Positions 20,233 to 28,335 of a stretch of 64,000 nt of DNA are shown here, in pieces. The DNA comes from BD2-11 sp965115885 (GTDB lineage Bacteria; Gemmatimonadota; Gemmatimonadetes; Longimicrobiales; Gaopeijiaceae): assembly GCA_965115885.1 (NCBI GenBank), contig OZ220479.1, positions 62,001 through 126,000 of the forward strand. The letters run 5' to 3'. Both the position numbers and the translations under genes were made by a program. The notes under the pieces are model-generated. The model searched no databases and was not told the DNA's origin. It saw only the letters and a list, made by a program, of their open reading frames with translations. Numbering within the stretch: the stretch's first letter is position 1; each line of letters opens with the position of its first letter.

Positions 20233-21405
20233 ATGATTACGAGACGCCACAGTGTCGCGGTTCGCCGCGACCTGGACCGACTTCCCGCGGTCGTGCTCCT
20301 TGGGCCCCGTCAGGTCGGCAAGACCACGCTGGCCCGTCAGATCGCCGCCGAGGACCCGAATGCCCTCTACCTCGACTTGGAGGATCCGTCCCACGAGGCC
20401 CGACTTGCGGATGCGTCTGGCTACCTGGCTCTTCATCGTCGCCGACTGGTCATCCTCGACGAGGTTCAGCGGCGCCCGGACCTCTTCCGAGCGTTGAGAG
20501 GCCAAATCGACGCCAGGCGCCGAGAGGGCTTCCGTAGCGGACACTTCCTGCTCTTGGGTTCCGCGTCCTCCGCGTTGCTCAGGCAGTCGGCGGAATCCCT
20601 GGCTGGGCGCACGGCTTGGCGCTCTCTTCCCGGCCTGGACCCCTTGGAGACGAAGACGGACCCGCACCGACTTTGGCTACGGGGCGGCTTCCCGGACAGC
20701 TTCACGGCGGCGGCCGAGGATCTCAGCATGCAGTGGCGCCGCAACTTCATCCGCAGTTGCCTCGAGCGGGACCTCCCCCTGTCGGGGCTTGCCGCCCCCG
20801 CCGAGACGCTCCGGCGGTTCTGGACGATGCTGTGCCACGGACAGGGAACCCCGGTCAACTCCGCGCGCCTGGCGAGCGGCCTGGGGATCGCCGTTCGAAC
20901 AGTGAATCGATACGTGGACACCTTGGTGGATCTGATGTTGGTGCGCCGCTTGCAACCCTACTTCGCAAACGTGGGCAAACGCCTCGTCAAGTCTCCCAAG
21001 CTCTTCGTACGGGACAGCGGCGTGGTGCACAACCTGCTGGGTCTTAGAGACTTGGATGAGCTCCTGGGCCACCCGGTGGCCGGTCCTAGTTGGGAGGGAT
21101 TCGTCGTGGAGAATCTCTGCGGGGCCGCGCCGACCGGTACGGACGCGTTTTTCTACCGTACGCGGGCCGGCGCCGAAATCGATCTGCTTCTACTGCTCCC
21201 CGGAGGCGATCTCTGGGCCATCGAAGCGAAGCGCGCGATGTCGCCCCGCGTCCCGAGAGGGTTGCGGATCGCCGCTGCGGACGTTGCCGCAACCTGCGTC
21301 TTCGTGGTCCACCCCGGCGAAGAGACTTGGCCGCTCGGGGGCGGCGTCACCGCGATTCCGCTGCCCGCCCTTATGCGACGCCTCGTGCAAGCGGGAGCCT
21401 CGTAA
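20233..21405 (+). CDS. AAA ATPase with DUF4143 C-terminal domain
   Basis: The 390-residue protein has Walker A LLGPRQVGKTTLARQ (about 22-36), Walker B LVILDEVQRRPDLF near 75, and a DUF4143 region ending in a nuclease-like strand set, AEIDLLLLLPG followed by WAIEAKRA, which keeps the E-x-D and E-x-K spacing of restriction-endonuclease-like folds. Such ATPases are common accessory genes spread by transfer, and their physiological role is poorly known. I chose the ATG at 20233 over a TTG nine bases upstream because the promoter-like -10 box ends at 20225. It precedes a convergent accessory gene. Confidence 0.85.
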   Translation: MITRRHSVAVRRDLDRLPAVVLLGPRQVGKTTLARQIAAEDPNALYLDLEDPSHEARLADASGYLALHRRRLVILDEVQRRPDLFRALRGQIDARRREGFRSGHFLLLGSASSALLRQSAESLAGRTAWRSLPGLDPLETKTDPHRLWLRGGFPDSFTAAAEDLSMQWRRNFIRSCLERDLPLSGLAAPAETLRRFWTMLCHGQGTPVNSARLASGLGIAVRTVNRYVDTLVDLMLVRRLQPYFANVGKRLVKSPKLFVRDSGVVHNLLGLRDLDELLGHPVAGPSWEGFVVENLCGAAPTGTDAFFYRTRAGAEIDLLLLLPGGDLWAIEAKRAMSPRVPRGLRIAAADVAATCVFVVHPGEETWPLGGGVTAIPLPALMRRLVQAGAS

Positions 21406-21493
21406 GCCTCTCCCGGGCCCGGAGCCGACCCGGCGGGCGTTGCCGAGCGGATTCCGCATCGGAAACTCCCAAGCGCATCTGCGGGGTCGGGTC

Positions 21494-23143
21494 CTACCGG
21501 TGCGCGGGCATGGAAGCGACCACCGCCTGCCGGGTGCGGTCGTCCCAAAAGTAGTAGATGCGGAGGCAGCGGCGCGGATCGTGCGTGTTCGCGTGCTTGA
21601 TGTGCCAATCGGCGGTGCGGGTGCGCCCTTCCCACATGCATTCGAAGGCGTCGCCGCCGCAGGGCTCGTTGTGGACGCCGCCGACTATGGGGCCGCGGAG
21701 ATGGGGATCTCCGCCCTGCAGGCGGCCGTCGCGGTACTCGCCCGCGAGCCATGCGAGGCAGCGCGCGGCGAGCCCCACGTCCTCGAACTCGGCCTTGCGC
21801 AGCTCACGTTTGGCGGAATCGGCCAAGGCGACGCGCCCGGAGAGGTTCTCGGCGCACCAGTCGGCGAACTCGTCCCAGGAGATCGGGAACGGGATCTTCG
21901 CGTCGGGATCGCCTCCCAGCGCGCGCACCAGCCCAACCAGCCGCTCGGCGCGTTCGAGGGCGTCCTTTCGCTCGCGTTCGGCCCGTTCGGCCCTCTTCTT
22001 CTCCCGCCTGTAGCGTTTCCTGTTGGCCTTCGCCGTACTCTTGGCCGACGCGAGCTTGCGACGGAGAGCGGAGGCGGTGGCCGACTCCGGCATGGGCTCC
22101 CGGCTCGGCTCGGAAGCCGGGGGTTCGGGCGGCTTGCCCCGGACGAAGCCGCGCACAAACGACACCAGCCGCGCCGGTCCGCTCGCGGCGCTTTCGGATT
22201 TCCCGGCGATTGCGTCGTAGTCCAGTGGCCCGTCTTCGGCGAAGCCGGTCCGCATCCGCTCCTCTGCGGCCAACTGCAGGAACTCCCGGGAAATCCTTGC
22301 GAAAGCGCCTTCTTCCACCAAGTGCCTTCCCAGAACCAGCGGATGGTCCGTTTGCGATGCGCCGGGCTGGAATCCGGGACGGTAGAACCGCCAAGCTCCC
22401 AGATACGCCGACAAGCCCTTCCCCACCGCGTCGCTCAGACGGTAGGTCATCGCGGTCGGCAACACCCAAACGACGGCCAGTCCGGTCAGCGTGCGGGCAA
22501 GCGAATCCCAGCTGGAGCGCAGAGGCGCGGACTCCGGGCCGTCGGACGGGATTGAGATCACGACGAAGGGCATGTCGCGGTCCCTGTCGACCAGTCTCTT
22601 GACGAAAGCGTCCATCTCCGCGTCCGATTCCACGACGACGGACGAGTGGATGAGCGGGCGCCCTTCCTGTACGAGGGGCGCCCGCTCGGCCATCGCAGCG
22701 AGTGCCCGAGCCGGGTAGTGGTTCCAGACCATGGGAAGCACGGAACGGTCGTGCACGGTGAGACTCACCGAAGGAGTGCCCGCGTCGTCGTCCGCGACCG
22801 CGAAGTCGATCGTCGCCCGTTTGTCCGGCTCCGGGGTGCGCTCGATCCGGACGGCCCAGCGGTCGCGGAACTCGTCCCGGAATCGCACTGCGCTGACGGA
22901 GACGCCGTCCGTACGCACGGCGAAGGGACGATGGAACCGCGCCTGCCAAGGCAAATTCCGCCCCAACTGCCGTTGCACCCAGTCCAGTGCGACCGCGCGG
23001 CAGTCGCGCGCTGCGGAGGGGACCGCGCCGGGGGCCAACGCCGCCTCGACCTGCAACCGCGAGCGAACCGGGCCGGGCGCCATCCGAGGGGACTGAACCG
23101 GTTCCGGCATCAGATGTTTGAAATTCTTGAACCTCTGCGCCAC
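21494..23143 (-). CDS. Unrecognised 549-residue protein with toxin-like C-terminal tail
   Basis: I cannot name this family. The N-terminal half (about 1-280) is an alpha/beta region containing PFVVISIPSDGP and then VVWVLPTAMTYRLSDAVGKG and WRFYRPGF, reminiscent from memory of large accessory-island proteins. A basic coiled coil spans about 335-395 (RRKLASAKSTAKANRKRYRR). The last 60 residues, with DWHIKHANTHDPRRCLRIYYF then WDDRTRQAVVASMPAH, resemble small RelE-like toxin or nuclease folds. The GTG start at 23143 has AGGAG seven bases upstream. It is flanked by a DUF4143 ATPase and a transposase remnant, which suggests transfer. Defence is possible but unproven. Confidence 0.6.
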   Translation of the reverse strand: MAQRFKNFKHLMPEPVQSPRMAPGPVRSRLQVEAALAPGAVPSAARDCRAVALDWVQRQLGRNLPWQARFHRPFAVRTDGVSVSAVRFRDEFRDRWAVRIERTPEPDKRATIDFAVADDDAGTPSVSLTVHDRSVLPMVWNHYPARALAAMAERAPLVQEGRPLIHSSVVVESDAEMDAFVKRLVDRDRDMPFVVISIPSDGPESAPLRSSWDSLARTLTGLAVVWVLPTAMTYRLSDAVGKGLSAYLGAWRFYRPGFQPGASQTDHPLVLGRHLVEEGAFARISREFLQLAAEERMRTGFAEDGPLDYDAIAGKSESAASGPARLVSFVRGFVRGKPPEPPASEPSREPMPESATASALRRKLASAKSTAKANRKRYRREKKRAERAERERKDALERAERLVGLVRALGGDPDAKIPFPISWDEFADWCAENLSGRVALADSAKRELRKAEFEDVGLAARCLAWLAGEYRDGRLQGGDPHLRGPIVGGVHNEPCGGDAFECMWEGRTRTADWHIKHANTHDPRRCLRIYYFWDDRTRQAVVASMPAHR

Positions 23144-23216
23144 GACCCGCTCCTCGGACAGGTGGAACGAAGAAAATACACGAATCGGCGCGGCGCGTGA
23201 TTTCGAGTGCGCGCCG

Positions 23217-23635
23217 GAGGTGGTCCGGTCCTACAAGAGCCTGAGCAGGGTCGAACGGGCCCTTAGGTGCGCTCCGTCCACCACCGCCCTGGAAGGTCGG
23301 GTTCGGGCCCACATCTTTCCGTGCACGCTCGATGCTCTTATATACGTCAAGGGCCCGGTTTTCTGGAAATTCGAGGCTACAGGATCGCTTCCAACGGCGT
23401 TTCGCGACCTTCCGAGGGGTAAGGGACAACTACGTCGAGTGGCACATGCGCCGCTCACTCGCGCCGTTGCTGTTCGACGACGAGGTTTGCGGCGGTGGCG
23501 CCTGCCCGCCCGGCCCGTGCTAAGGCGGGCGGGAAGCGCACCGAAAAGGACTTTCCCGTCCACAGCTTTCGGACGTTGCTGGCGGATCTGGCCACGCTGA
23601 CCCGCAACCGCATGCAACCTGCCGCCGAGGGGGCT
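23217..23635 (+). pseudogene. IS1634/IS4-type transposase C-terminal remnant
   Basis: Fragments of one transposase C-terminus occur in order. EVVRSYKSLSRVERALR begins at 23217, then EGRVRAHIFPCTL ends near 23332. About 95 unrelated bases intervene. DNYVEWHMRRSLAPLLFDDE resumes near 23425 in another frame. A further shift leads to FPVHSFRTLLADLATLTRN near 23560-23620. Intact IS1634-family transposases carry these blocks contiguously before their stop. The N-terminal DDE part is absent, and I see no terminal inverted repeats. It marks this patch as a site of past insertion. Confidence 0.8.
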
Positions 23636-23856
23636 GTGGCCGCCGACGTGATCGCCAGTCCCCACCCCGCGCTGGGCGGGGGCGCTGACGCCGAGTGCGC
23701 CGTGGGCTGTCGCTCGTCGCCATCGCTGTGGGTGGGTCGATGTTCGTGTTCGGGGAAGGCGAGAGCAAGCGCACGCTGGCCGGGATCGTCTTCGGGATCG
23801 GGATGGAAGAGTGTCGGTCACCTTTCCGTTGCGTCCGGAACCGGACGACCGCCGTG

Positions 23857-24783
23857 TTACTCTTCCCCCTCGCGGCCCAGCAACCGGTCCGGCTCGGGCA
23901 CGATCCGGCCGGCCCGGAAGGACGCCAGTCGGTAGAGGGTGTCGTTGCCCCGGGCGCGCACCCAGTACTCGGCGTCGACCGGCGCCATCTCGAGCGCCAG
24001 AAGCGTGTCCCCGCTCGCGCCCAGCGCCGTCAGTCGGCGAACGTCTTCGGCCGGAAACTCGGATCCCTCCTCGGCGAACCCGATCGCCCGCACCTCGTCC
24101 ACCTCGTCCAGCACGTTGGCGACCGAGGTCGAATCCGGCACCGCGCCCGATCCCGCCACCGTCCAGCCCTCTTCGCCGCGCTCGACCACGACCACTTCTC
24201 CGCCGCGCTCGATCTCGAGGGACGAGATCGACGCGGTGTCCACGCGGGCGACGAGCTTGTCGCGCCAATCGGAAAGAGTGCGGGTGAAGGAGCCGCGCAG
24301 GTCGCCCCGCACGGTGTAGACCTCGTCGGAACCGGGCAGGCGGGCGTAGGCGGTCTGGAAGACCGAGCCCACCCGGCCCAGCGCCACGACGCGGCGCTCT
24401 CCCCCGCCCAGACGGAACTCCAGCGTCCAGGCGTCGTCGCCCGCCACCCCCAGACGCTCGTGATTGTCCAGGTTGGCCGCGGCCAGAGCGCCCACTTCGG
24501 CCTCCGCCAACGCCGTGAACATGCGCGCCACCGCCGCGGAGTCGGCCTCGTGGCCGTTCACGGTCCATTCGCCGCCGGTGCGCGCCACCTCGATCTCCCG
24601 GTCGGGTCCGGAGAGCAGGGCGCTCTCCAGGCTGCGCTCGTCAATGCCCTCCAGTTCGGCCTCGAGCTCGATGGCCCCGGCGGAGCGTTCCGGTCCCCGG
24701 CCGCTCGCCAACCGAACGATCCCGTACAGGACCAGAAGTCCCGCGGCCACGGCGACGAGTCTCTTCAGTGCGTTCTTGCTCAT
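23857..24783 (-). CDS. DUF4340 domain protein of a gliding-type ABC operon
   Basis: The 308-residue protein has one N-terminal membrane helix (AVAAGLLVLYGIVRLA) and then repeated beta-rich DUF4340 modules, such as EVARTGGEWTVNG and VVVERGEEGWTVAGSG. The two related half-domains are visible as an internal duplication. DUF4340 proteins are regularly encoded with GldA/GldG-type ABC transporters and probably face the periplasm. The ATG at 24781-24783 overlaps the stop of the upstream permease gene by four bases. It is the last gene of the leftward operon. Confidence 0.82.
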   Translation of the reverse strand: MSKNALKRLVAVAAGLLVLYGIVRLASGRGPERSAGAIELEAELEGIDERSLESALLSGPDREIEVARTGGEWTVNGHEADSAAVARMFTALAEAEVGALAAANLDNHERLGVAGDDAWTLEFRLGGGERRVVALGRVGSVFQTAYARLPGSDEVYTVRGDLRGSFTRTLSDWRDKLVARVDTASISSLEIERGGEVVVVERGEEGWTVAGSGAVPDSTSVANVLDEVDEVRAIGFAEEGSEFPAEDVRRLTALGASGDTLLALEMAPVDAEYWVRARGNDTLYRLASFRAGRIVPEPDRLLGREGEE

Positions 24784-27056
24784 GCGTCCGTCTCGTTCCA
24801 GCGGCGTTCGGCGCGGGTCCGTCTGCCCGTGACCCGCAGGGCTCCGACGATGCAGAAGAGGAGGGGGACTCCCGCAAGGTTGCCCCACTTGAGCGCGTTC
24901 TTTGCGAAATCCGACTCCATGGCGAGCGGAGGCGGGGCGCGGTCCTTGGAGCGGATGCCGATGAGCGCCTCGTCCTGTGCCAGCCAATCGACCGAGTTGG
25001 CGGCGAAGAGCAGGTTCTGGCGGCTCGACCGGACGAACTGGTCGTCGAGGAAGTCCGCGTCCGCGACCACGATCATGCGGCCCTCGTCCTCGGTTCCCTC
25101 GTCCTCCTCCCCTTCTTCCTCGGGGCGCGAGAAATCGAGCGCCGCCGCCACGACTTCGACGCCCAGATCGGCCTCGTCGGGGTAGCTCTGCATGTCGGGC
25201 GCGATCGGGCTCCCGGCCGCCTGCACGCCGCCCGCGTCGGTCGTGGTCCACAGCGGCGTCGCGCGTGCGGAATCGGTCAGCACCAAGGCGCTCGCCCACC
25301 CCACGGAGAGGTTGCTCAGGTCGCGGGTCACCGGATGGTCGGCGCCCCGGAAGAGGATGGGCCAGAGCGGGTAGGAGCGCACCACCGCGAAGATTCCCTG
25401 CCGCCCCATCTGGACCTGCTCCGAAGAGGCCAGATCGAAGACGATGCCCCCGTCGTAGCGCACCCCCCGCTCCTCCAGGAAGGTCTCGAGCCCGGAGGTC
25501 ACTGGAGCGGCCATCGGCGACTGCGGATCGATCCGGGTCCCCTCCACCAGCAACAACGCGGCTCCCCCGCCGTCCACGTACTCGCCCAGACGGTCCAGTG
25601 CGAGACGCGACATCGGCTCCGTCGGCCCCGCCACCACCAGCACGTCGATGGAATCCGGATCCAGGGGCGGCACCGAATCGCCGTCGAGCGCGACGCTTCC
25701 GATCGAATAGCGGTCGCCCAGCTCCTGCCCGAGCGCCGGCATCTCGAAGGCCTGCTTGGCGCCGAACCCGGAGGCGAAGCGCAGACGCGGGCGGGTCTCG
25801 GAGGTCATGGAGACGACCGCCGTGGCCATGCGCAACTCCAGGTCGTCGGTGCGGTCGATGATCGGGATGGTCTCGCGCTGGTCCGCGTACTGCATCGCCA
25901 GCCCGAAGTAGCCCCGCCGCACTTCGAACTCGTCGTCGCGAAGGACGTTGAAGTCGAGCTCCGGAATCCCCATGCCGTTGGCTTCGGAACGGGCTTCGTC
26001 GCTGTCCCCGGGGTCGACCCTCTTCACGATCAGCCGCCCGCCGCCCGCGCGCCGGAAATCGGCCAGCATGTCCTCCACGTCGCGCAGAGTCAGCTGCACC
26101 TCGGAAGGAAGCTCGTCGGAGGCGAAGAGCGTGAAGGTGACGACGTCGTTCAGGTTCTCGATGATGCGACGGGTTCCGTCGGCCAGGGTGTAGAGGTTGC
26201 CCCGGGTGAGGTCCAAGCGTCCGCGGACGTAGCCGCCGAGCAGGTTCAGCGCCACCACCAGAACCGCGACCGCGAGGGTGCCCACGCGCAGGCGCCGGTA
26301 GTCGCCGCGTCCGAGGCTCAGCCGTTCCCGGCTCACCAGACCGATCGCGAGCACCAGGAAGAGCGCGGCGGTGGAAAGGAAGTAGAGCACGTCGCGCAGG
26401 TCGATCACGCCGCGGGCGACGTTCTCGAAGTGCCCCATCACGGAGAGGCGGGCCGCCACGCCGCCCAGTGCCGGGGTGAGCCCGATCTGCACGAGCGGCA
26501 GGCCGATGAACACCAGCGAAACGCAGACGGCGATCCCCAGCATGAAGGAGGTGATCTGGTTGCGGGTCATGCTCGACGCCCACAGGCCGATGGCCACGAA
26601 CTGGGCCGCGAGCAGCGCCGCGCCCACGTACTGCGCGGCCACGATCCCGGGATCCGCCTCCGACGCCAGCAACAGGCCGACCGCCATGGGCAGCGTCCCG
26701 GCGAGCGCGATCAGGGCGAAGACCCAGTTCCCCAGGAACTTGCCGAGAACGGTCTCGGTTTCGCTGAAGGGGTGGGCCAGCAACCACTCGAGGGTGCCGC
26801 TGCGGCGCTCCTCGGCGAGCGAGCGCATGGTCGCGGCCGGGATCAGGATCGCGAGGAGCCAGGGGAGGTAGTCGAAGAAGGGGCGCAGGCTGGCGATGTT
26901 GGCGGCGTACAGGAACCGGAACTCGAGGAAGATCCCCAGGACCAGAAAGGCCACGATCAGGATGTAGGCCGTGGCCTGATCGAAGAAGCCCGCGAGTTCG
27001 CGGCGCGCGATGGTGGGCACGCCCCTCAGCCCGGCCAGGATGCGGGAGAGATTCAT
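24780..27056 (-). CDS. ABC-2 permease fused to a GldG-like extracytoplasmic domain
   Basis: The 758-residue protein joins two units often found as separate GldF and GldG proteins. Residues about 15-240 are a six-helix ABC-2 permease (FFDQATAYILIVAFLVLG, RSLAEERRSGTLEWLLAHPF). After another helix near 275, residues about 300-700 form the GldG/DUF4350-like domain (RGNLYTLADGTRRIIENL). A last helix lies near 735. An acidic run, EEEGEEDEGTEDEG, precedes MIVVADADFLDDQF. The ATG at 27054-27056 overlaps the ATPase stop. It would work with the ATPase upstream and DUF4340 downstream; the transported substrate is unknown. Confidence 0.85.
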   Translation of the reverse strand: MNLSRILAGLRGVPTIARRELAGFFDQATAYILIVAFLVLGIFLEFRFLYAANIASLRPFFDYLPWLLAILIPAATMRSLAEERRSGTLEWLLAHPFSETETVLGKFLGNWVFALIALAGTLPMAVGLLLASEADPGIVAAQYVGAALLAAQFVAIGLWASSMTRNQITSFMLGIAVCVSLVFIGLPLVQIGLTPALGGVAARLSVMGHFENVARGVIDLRDVLYFLSTAALFLVLAIGLVSRERLSLGRGDYRRLRVGTLAVAVLVVALNLLGGYVRGRLDLTRGNLYTLADGTRRIIENLNDVVTFTLFASDELPSEVQLTLRDVEDMLADFRRAGGGRLIVKRVDPGDSDEARSEANGMGIPELDFNVLRDDEFEVRRGYFGLAMQYADQRETIPIIDRTDDLELRMATAVVSMTSETRPRLRFASGFGAKQAFEMPALGQELGDRYSIGSVALDGDSVPPLDPDSIDVLVVAGPTEPMSRLALDRLGEYVDGGGAALLLVEGTRIDPQSPMAAPVTSGLETFLEERGVRYDGGIVFDLASSEQVQMGRQGIFAVVRSYPLWPILFRGADHPVTRDLSNLSVGWASALVLTDSARATPLWTTTDAGGVQAAGSPIAPDMQSYPDEADLGVEVVAAALDFSRPEEEGEEDEGTEDEGRMIVVADADFLDDQFVRSSRQNLLFAANSVDWLAQDEALIGIRSKDRAPPPLAMESDFAKNALKWGNLAGVPLLFCIVGALRVTGRRTRAERRWNETDA

Positions 27057-28072
27057 TCCGCCACCTCCGCCTCGGTGGCGCCGTCCTGCGCCGCCGTCGC
27101 CGCGGTCTCGTCGGTCTCCGCCTCGGAATCGGCCGCGCCTCCGTCGGCCTCGCCGTTGGCGGTGAGCGACCGGAAGACGCGCTCCAAGTCGGCCCGCTCC
27201 CGGTGGAGCTCCCAGAGCGTCCACCCCCGTCGGGTGGCGAGCTGGAAGACGGCGGGACGGAGCTCCGTCCCGGAGGAGGCCTCCACGCGCGCGCGGGTGC
27301 GGCCGTCGCGGACTTCCGCGCTGACGGAGGACACGCCTTCGAGCGACGCCAGGGCCGACTCCACGCCCTCGCCCTCGGCTTCGATCCGGTAGGACGCGCC
27401 TCCGGCGCGTTCCGAGGCCAGATCGGCCACGGTGCCGTCGGCCACCAGCCGCCCGTTCGAGATGATCAGCAATCGCTGACAGGTGGCCTCGACCTCCTGC
27501 ATCACGTGGGTGCTGAGCAGGACGGTGCGGTCGGCGCCCAACGCGCCGATCAGCTTGCGGATCTCCACCCGCTGGTTGGGATCCAGGCCCTCGGTGGGCT
27601 CGTCGAGAACCAGGATTTCGGGCCGGTGCAGGATCGCCGCCGCCAGCCCGATGCGCTGCCGATACCCCTTGGAGCATTCCCCGATCGGGCGGAAGAGGAC
27701 CGCCCCCAGGGCGGTTTCCTCCACCGCGTCCCGGACGGCGCGTCGGGCCTCGGGGCCCCGGATCCTGCGGATCTCGGCCACGTACTCGAGGTATTCCGCG
27801 ACCAGCATGTCGTCGTACAGAGGGTTCGCCTCGGGAAGATAGCCCACGCGCCGCTTGGCTTCCCTCAAGTCGGTCTCGATGGGCGCGCCGTCGAAGTGCA
27901 CGACCCCGGAGTCGGGCTGGAGCGTGCCGGTGAGCATGCGCATGGTGGTGGTCTTGCCGGCGGCGTTCGGCCCCAGGAACCCCACCACCTCGCCCCGGTC
28001 CACCTCGAACGACACGTCGTCGACGGCTAGGAGGGGGCCGAAGCGCTTGGTCACCCCTTGCACAGCGATCAT
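27053..28072 (-). CDS. ABC transporter ATP-binding protein (GldA/NatA-like)
   Basis: The 339-residue protein has Walker A GPNAAGKTTT near residue 36, a variant signature CSKGYRQRIGLA near 138, Walker B ILVLDEPTEGLDPN near 157, and the switch His in LLSTHVMQEVE. The C-terminal 100 residues form an extra domain, ending in an acidic Ala/Glu-rich tail. It is the first gene of the leftward three-gene operon and energises the fused permease encoded immediately downstream. Confidence 0.93.
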   Translation of the reverse strand: MIAVQGVTKRFGPLLAVDDVSFEVDRGEVVGFLGPNAAGKTTTMRMLTGTLQPDSGVVHFDGAPIETDLREAKRRVGYLPEANPLYDDMLVAEYLEYVAEIRRIRGPEARRAVRDAVEETALGAVLFRPIGECSKGYRQRIGLAAAILHRPEILVLDEPTEGLDPNQRVEIRKLIGALGADRTVLLSTHVMQEVEATCQRLLIISNGRLVADGTVADLASERAGGASYRIEAEGEGVESALASLEGVSSVSAEVRDGRTRARVEASSGTELRPAVFQLATRRGWTLWELHRERADLERVFRSLTANGEADGGAADSEAETDETAATAAQDGATEAEVAE

Positions 28073-28116
28073 TCACGTCCTCCTTCCGTGCGGTCTCTCC
28101 GCCGCATCGGGCACAG

Positions 28117-28148
28117 AAAAAGCCGCGCGAGCCGGTGCGCCGCGCGGC
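28117..28148 (-). terminator. Intrinsic-terminator-like hairpin in the leader of the ABC operon
   Basis: Read leftward, GCCGCGCG (28141-28148) pairs perfectly with CGCGCGGC (28122-28129) around an 11-base loop and is followed by five Ts (28117-28121). It lies only about 45 bases upstream of the ABC ATPase start, with no leftward gene before it. It could therefore be a leader attenuator rather than a terminator of an upstream gene. Confidence 0.5.
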
Positions 28149-28222
28149 CTCGGGCAGCCCGTGCCTTCCCGCGCGCGAGCAACTCGCTGGTCGCCCCGTT
28201 TTCGCTACGGAGCACGAGATTC

Positions 28223-28228
28223 TACAAT
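28223..28228 (+). promoter_or_regulatory. Candidate -10 box for the beta-lactamase/VanX fusion gene
   Basis: TACAAT at 28223-28228 stands out in a GC-rich intergenic region, with a weak -35 candidate (TTCGCT at 28201-28206, 16-base spacing). It would give a leader of roughly 100 bases before the GTG at 28336. Confidence 0.35.
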
Positions 28229-28335
28229 GGGACGCCAACCATGTCCAGAAGGGTTCCCCCGTTGCGCCCTGCGGCCCGCCGACGATCGTCGGCGACCGAC
28301 CGCGGCGGCCCGCATCCTCCAAGGAACGTCGTCTC

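Noticed and set aside
23636..23856. Gene downstream of the IS1634 remnant
   Set aside because: The frames here are continuations of the broken transposase or shadows of the DUF4340 gene, without a start and ribosome site of their own.
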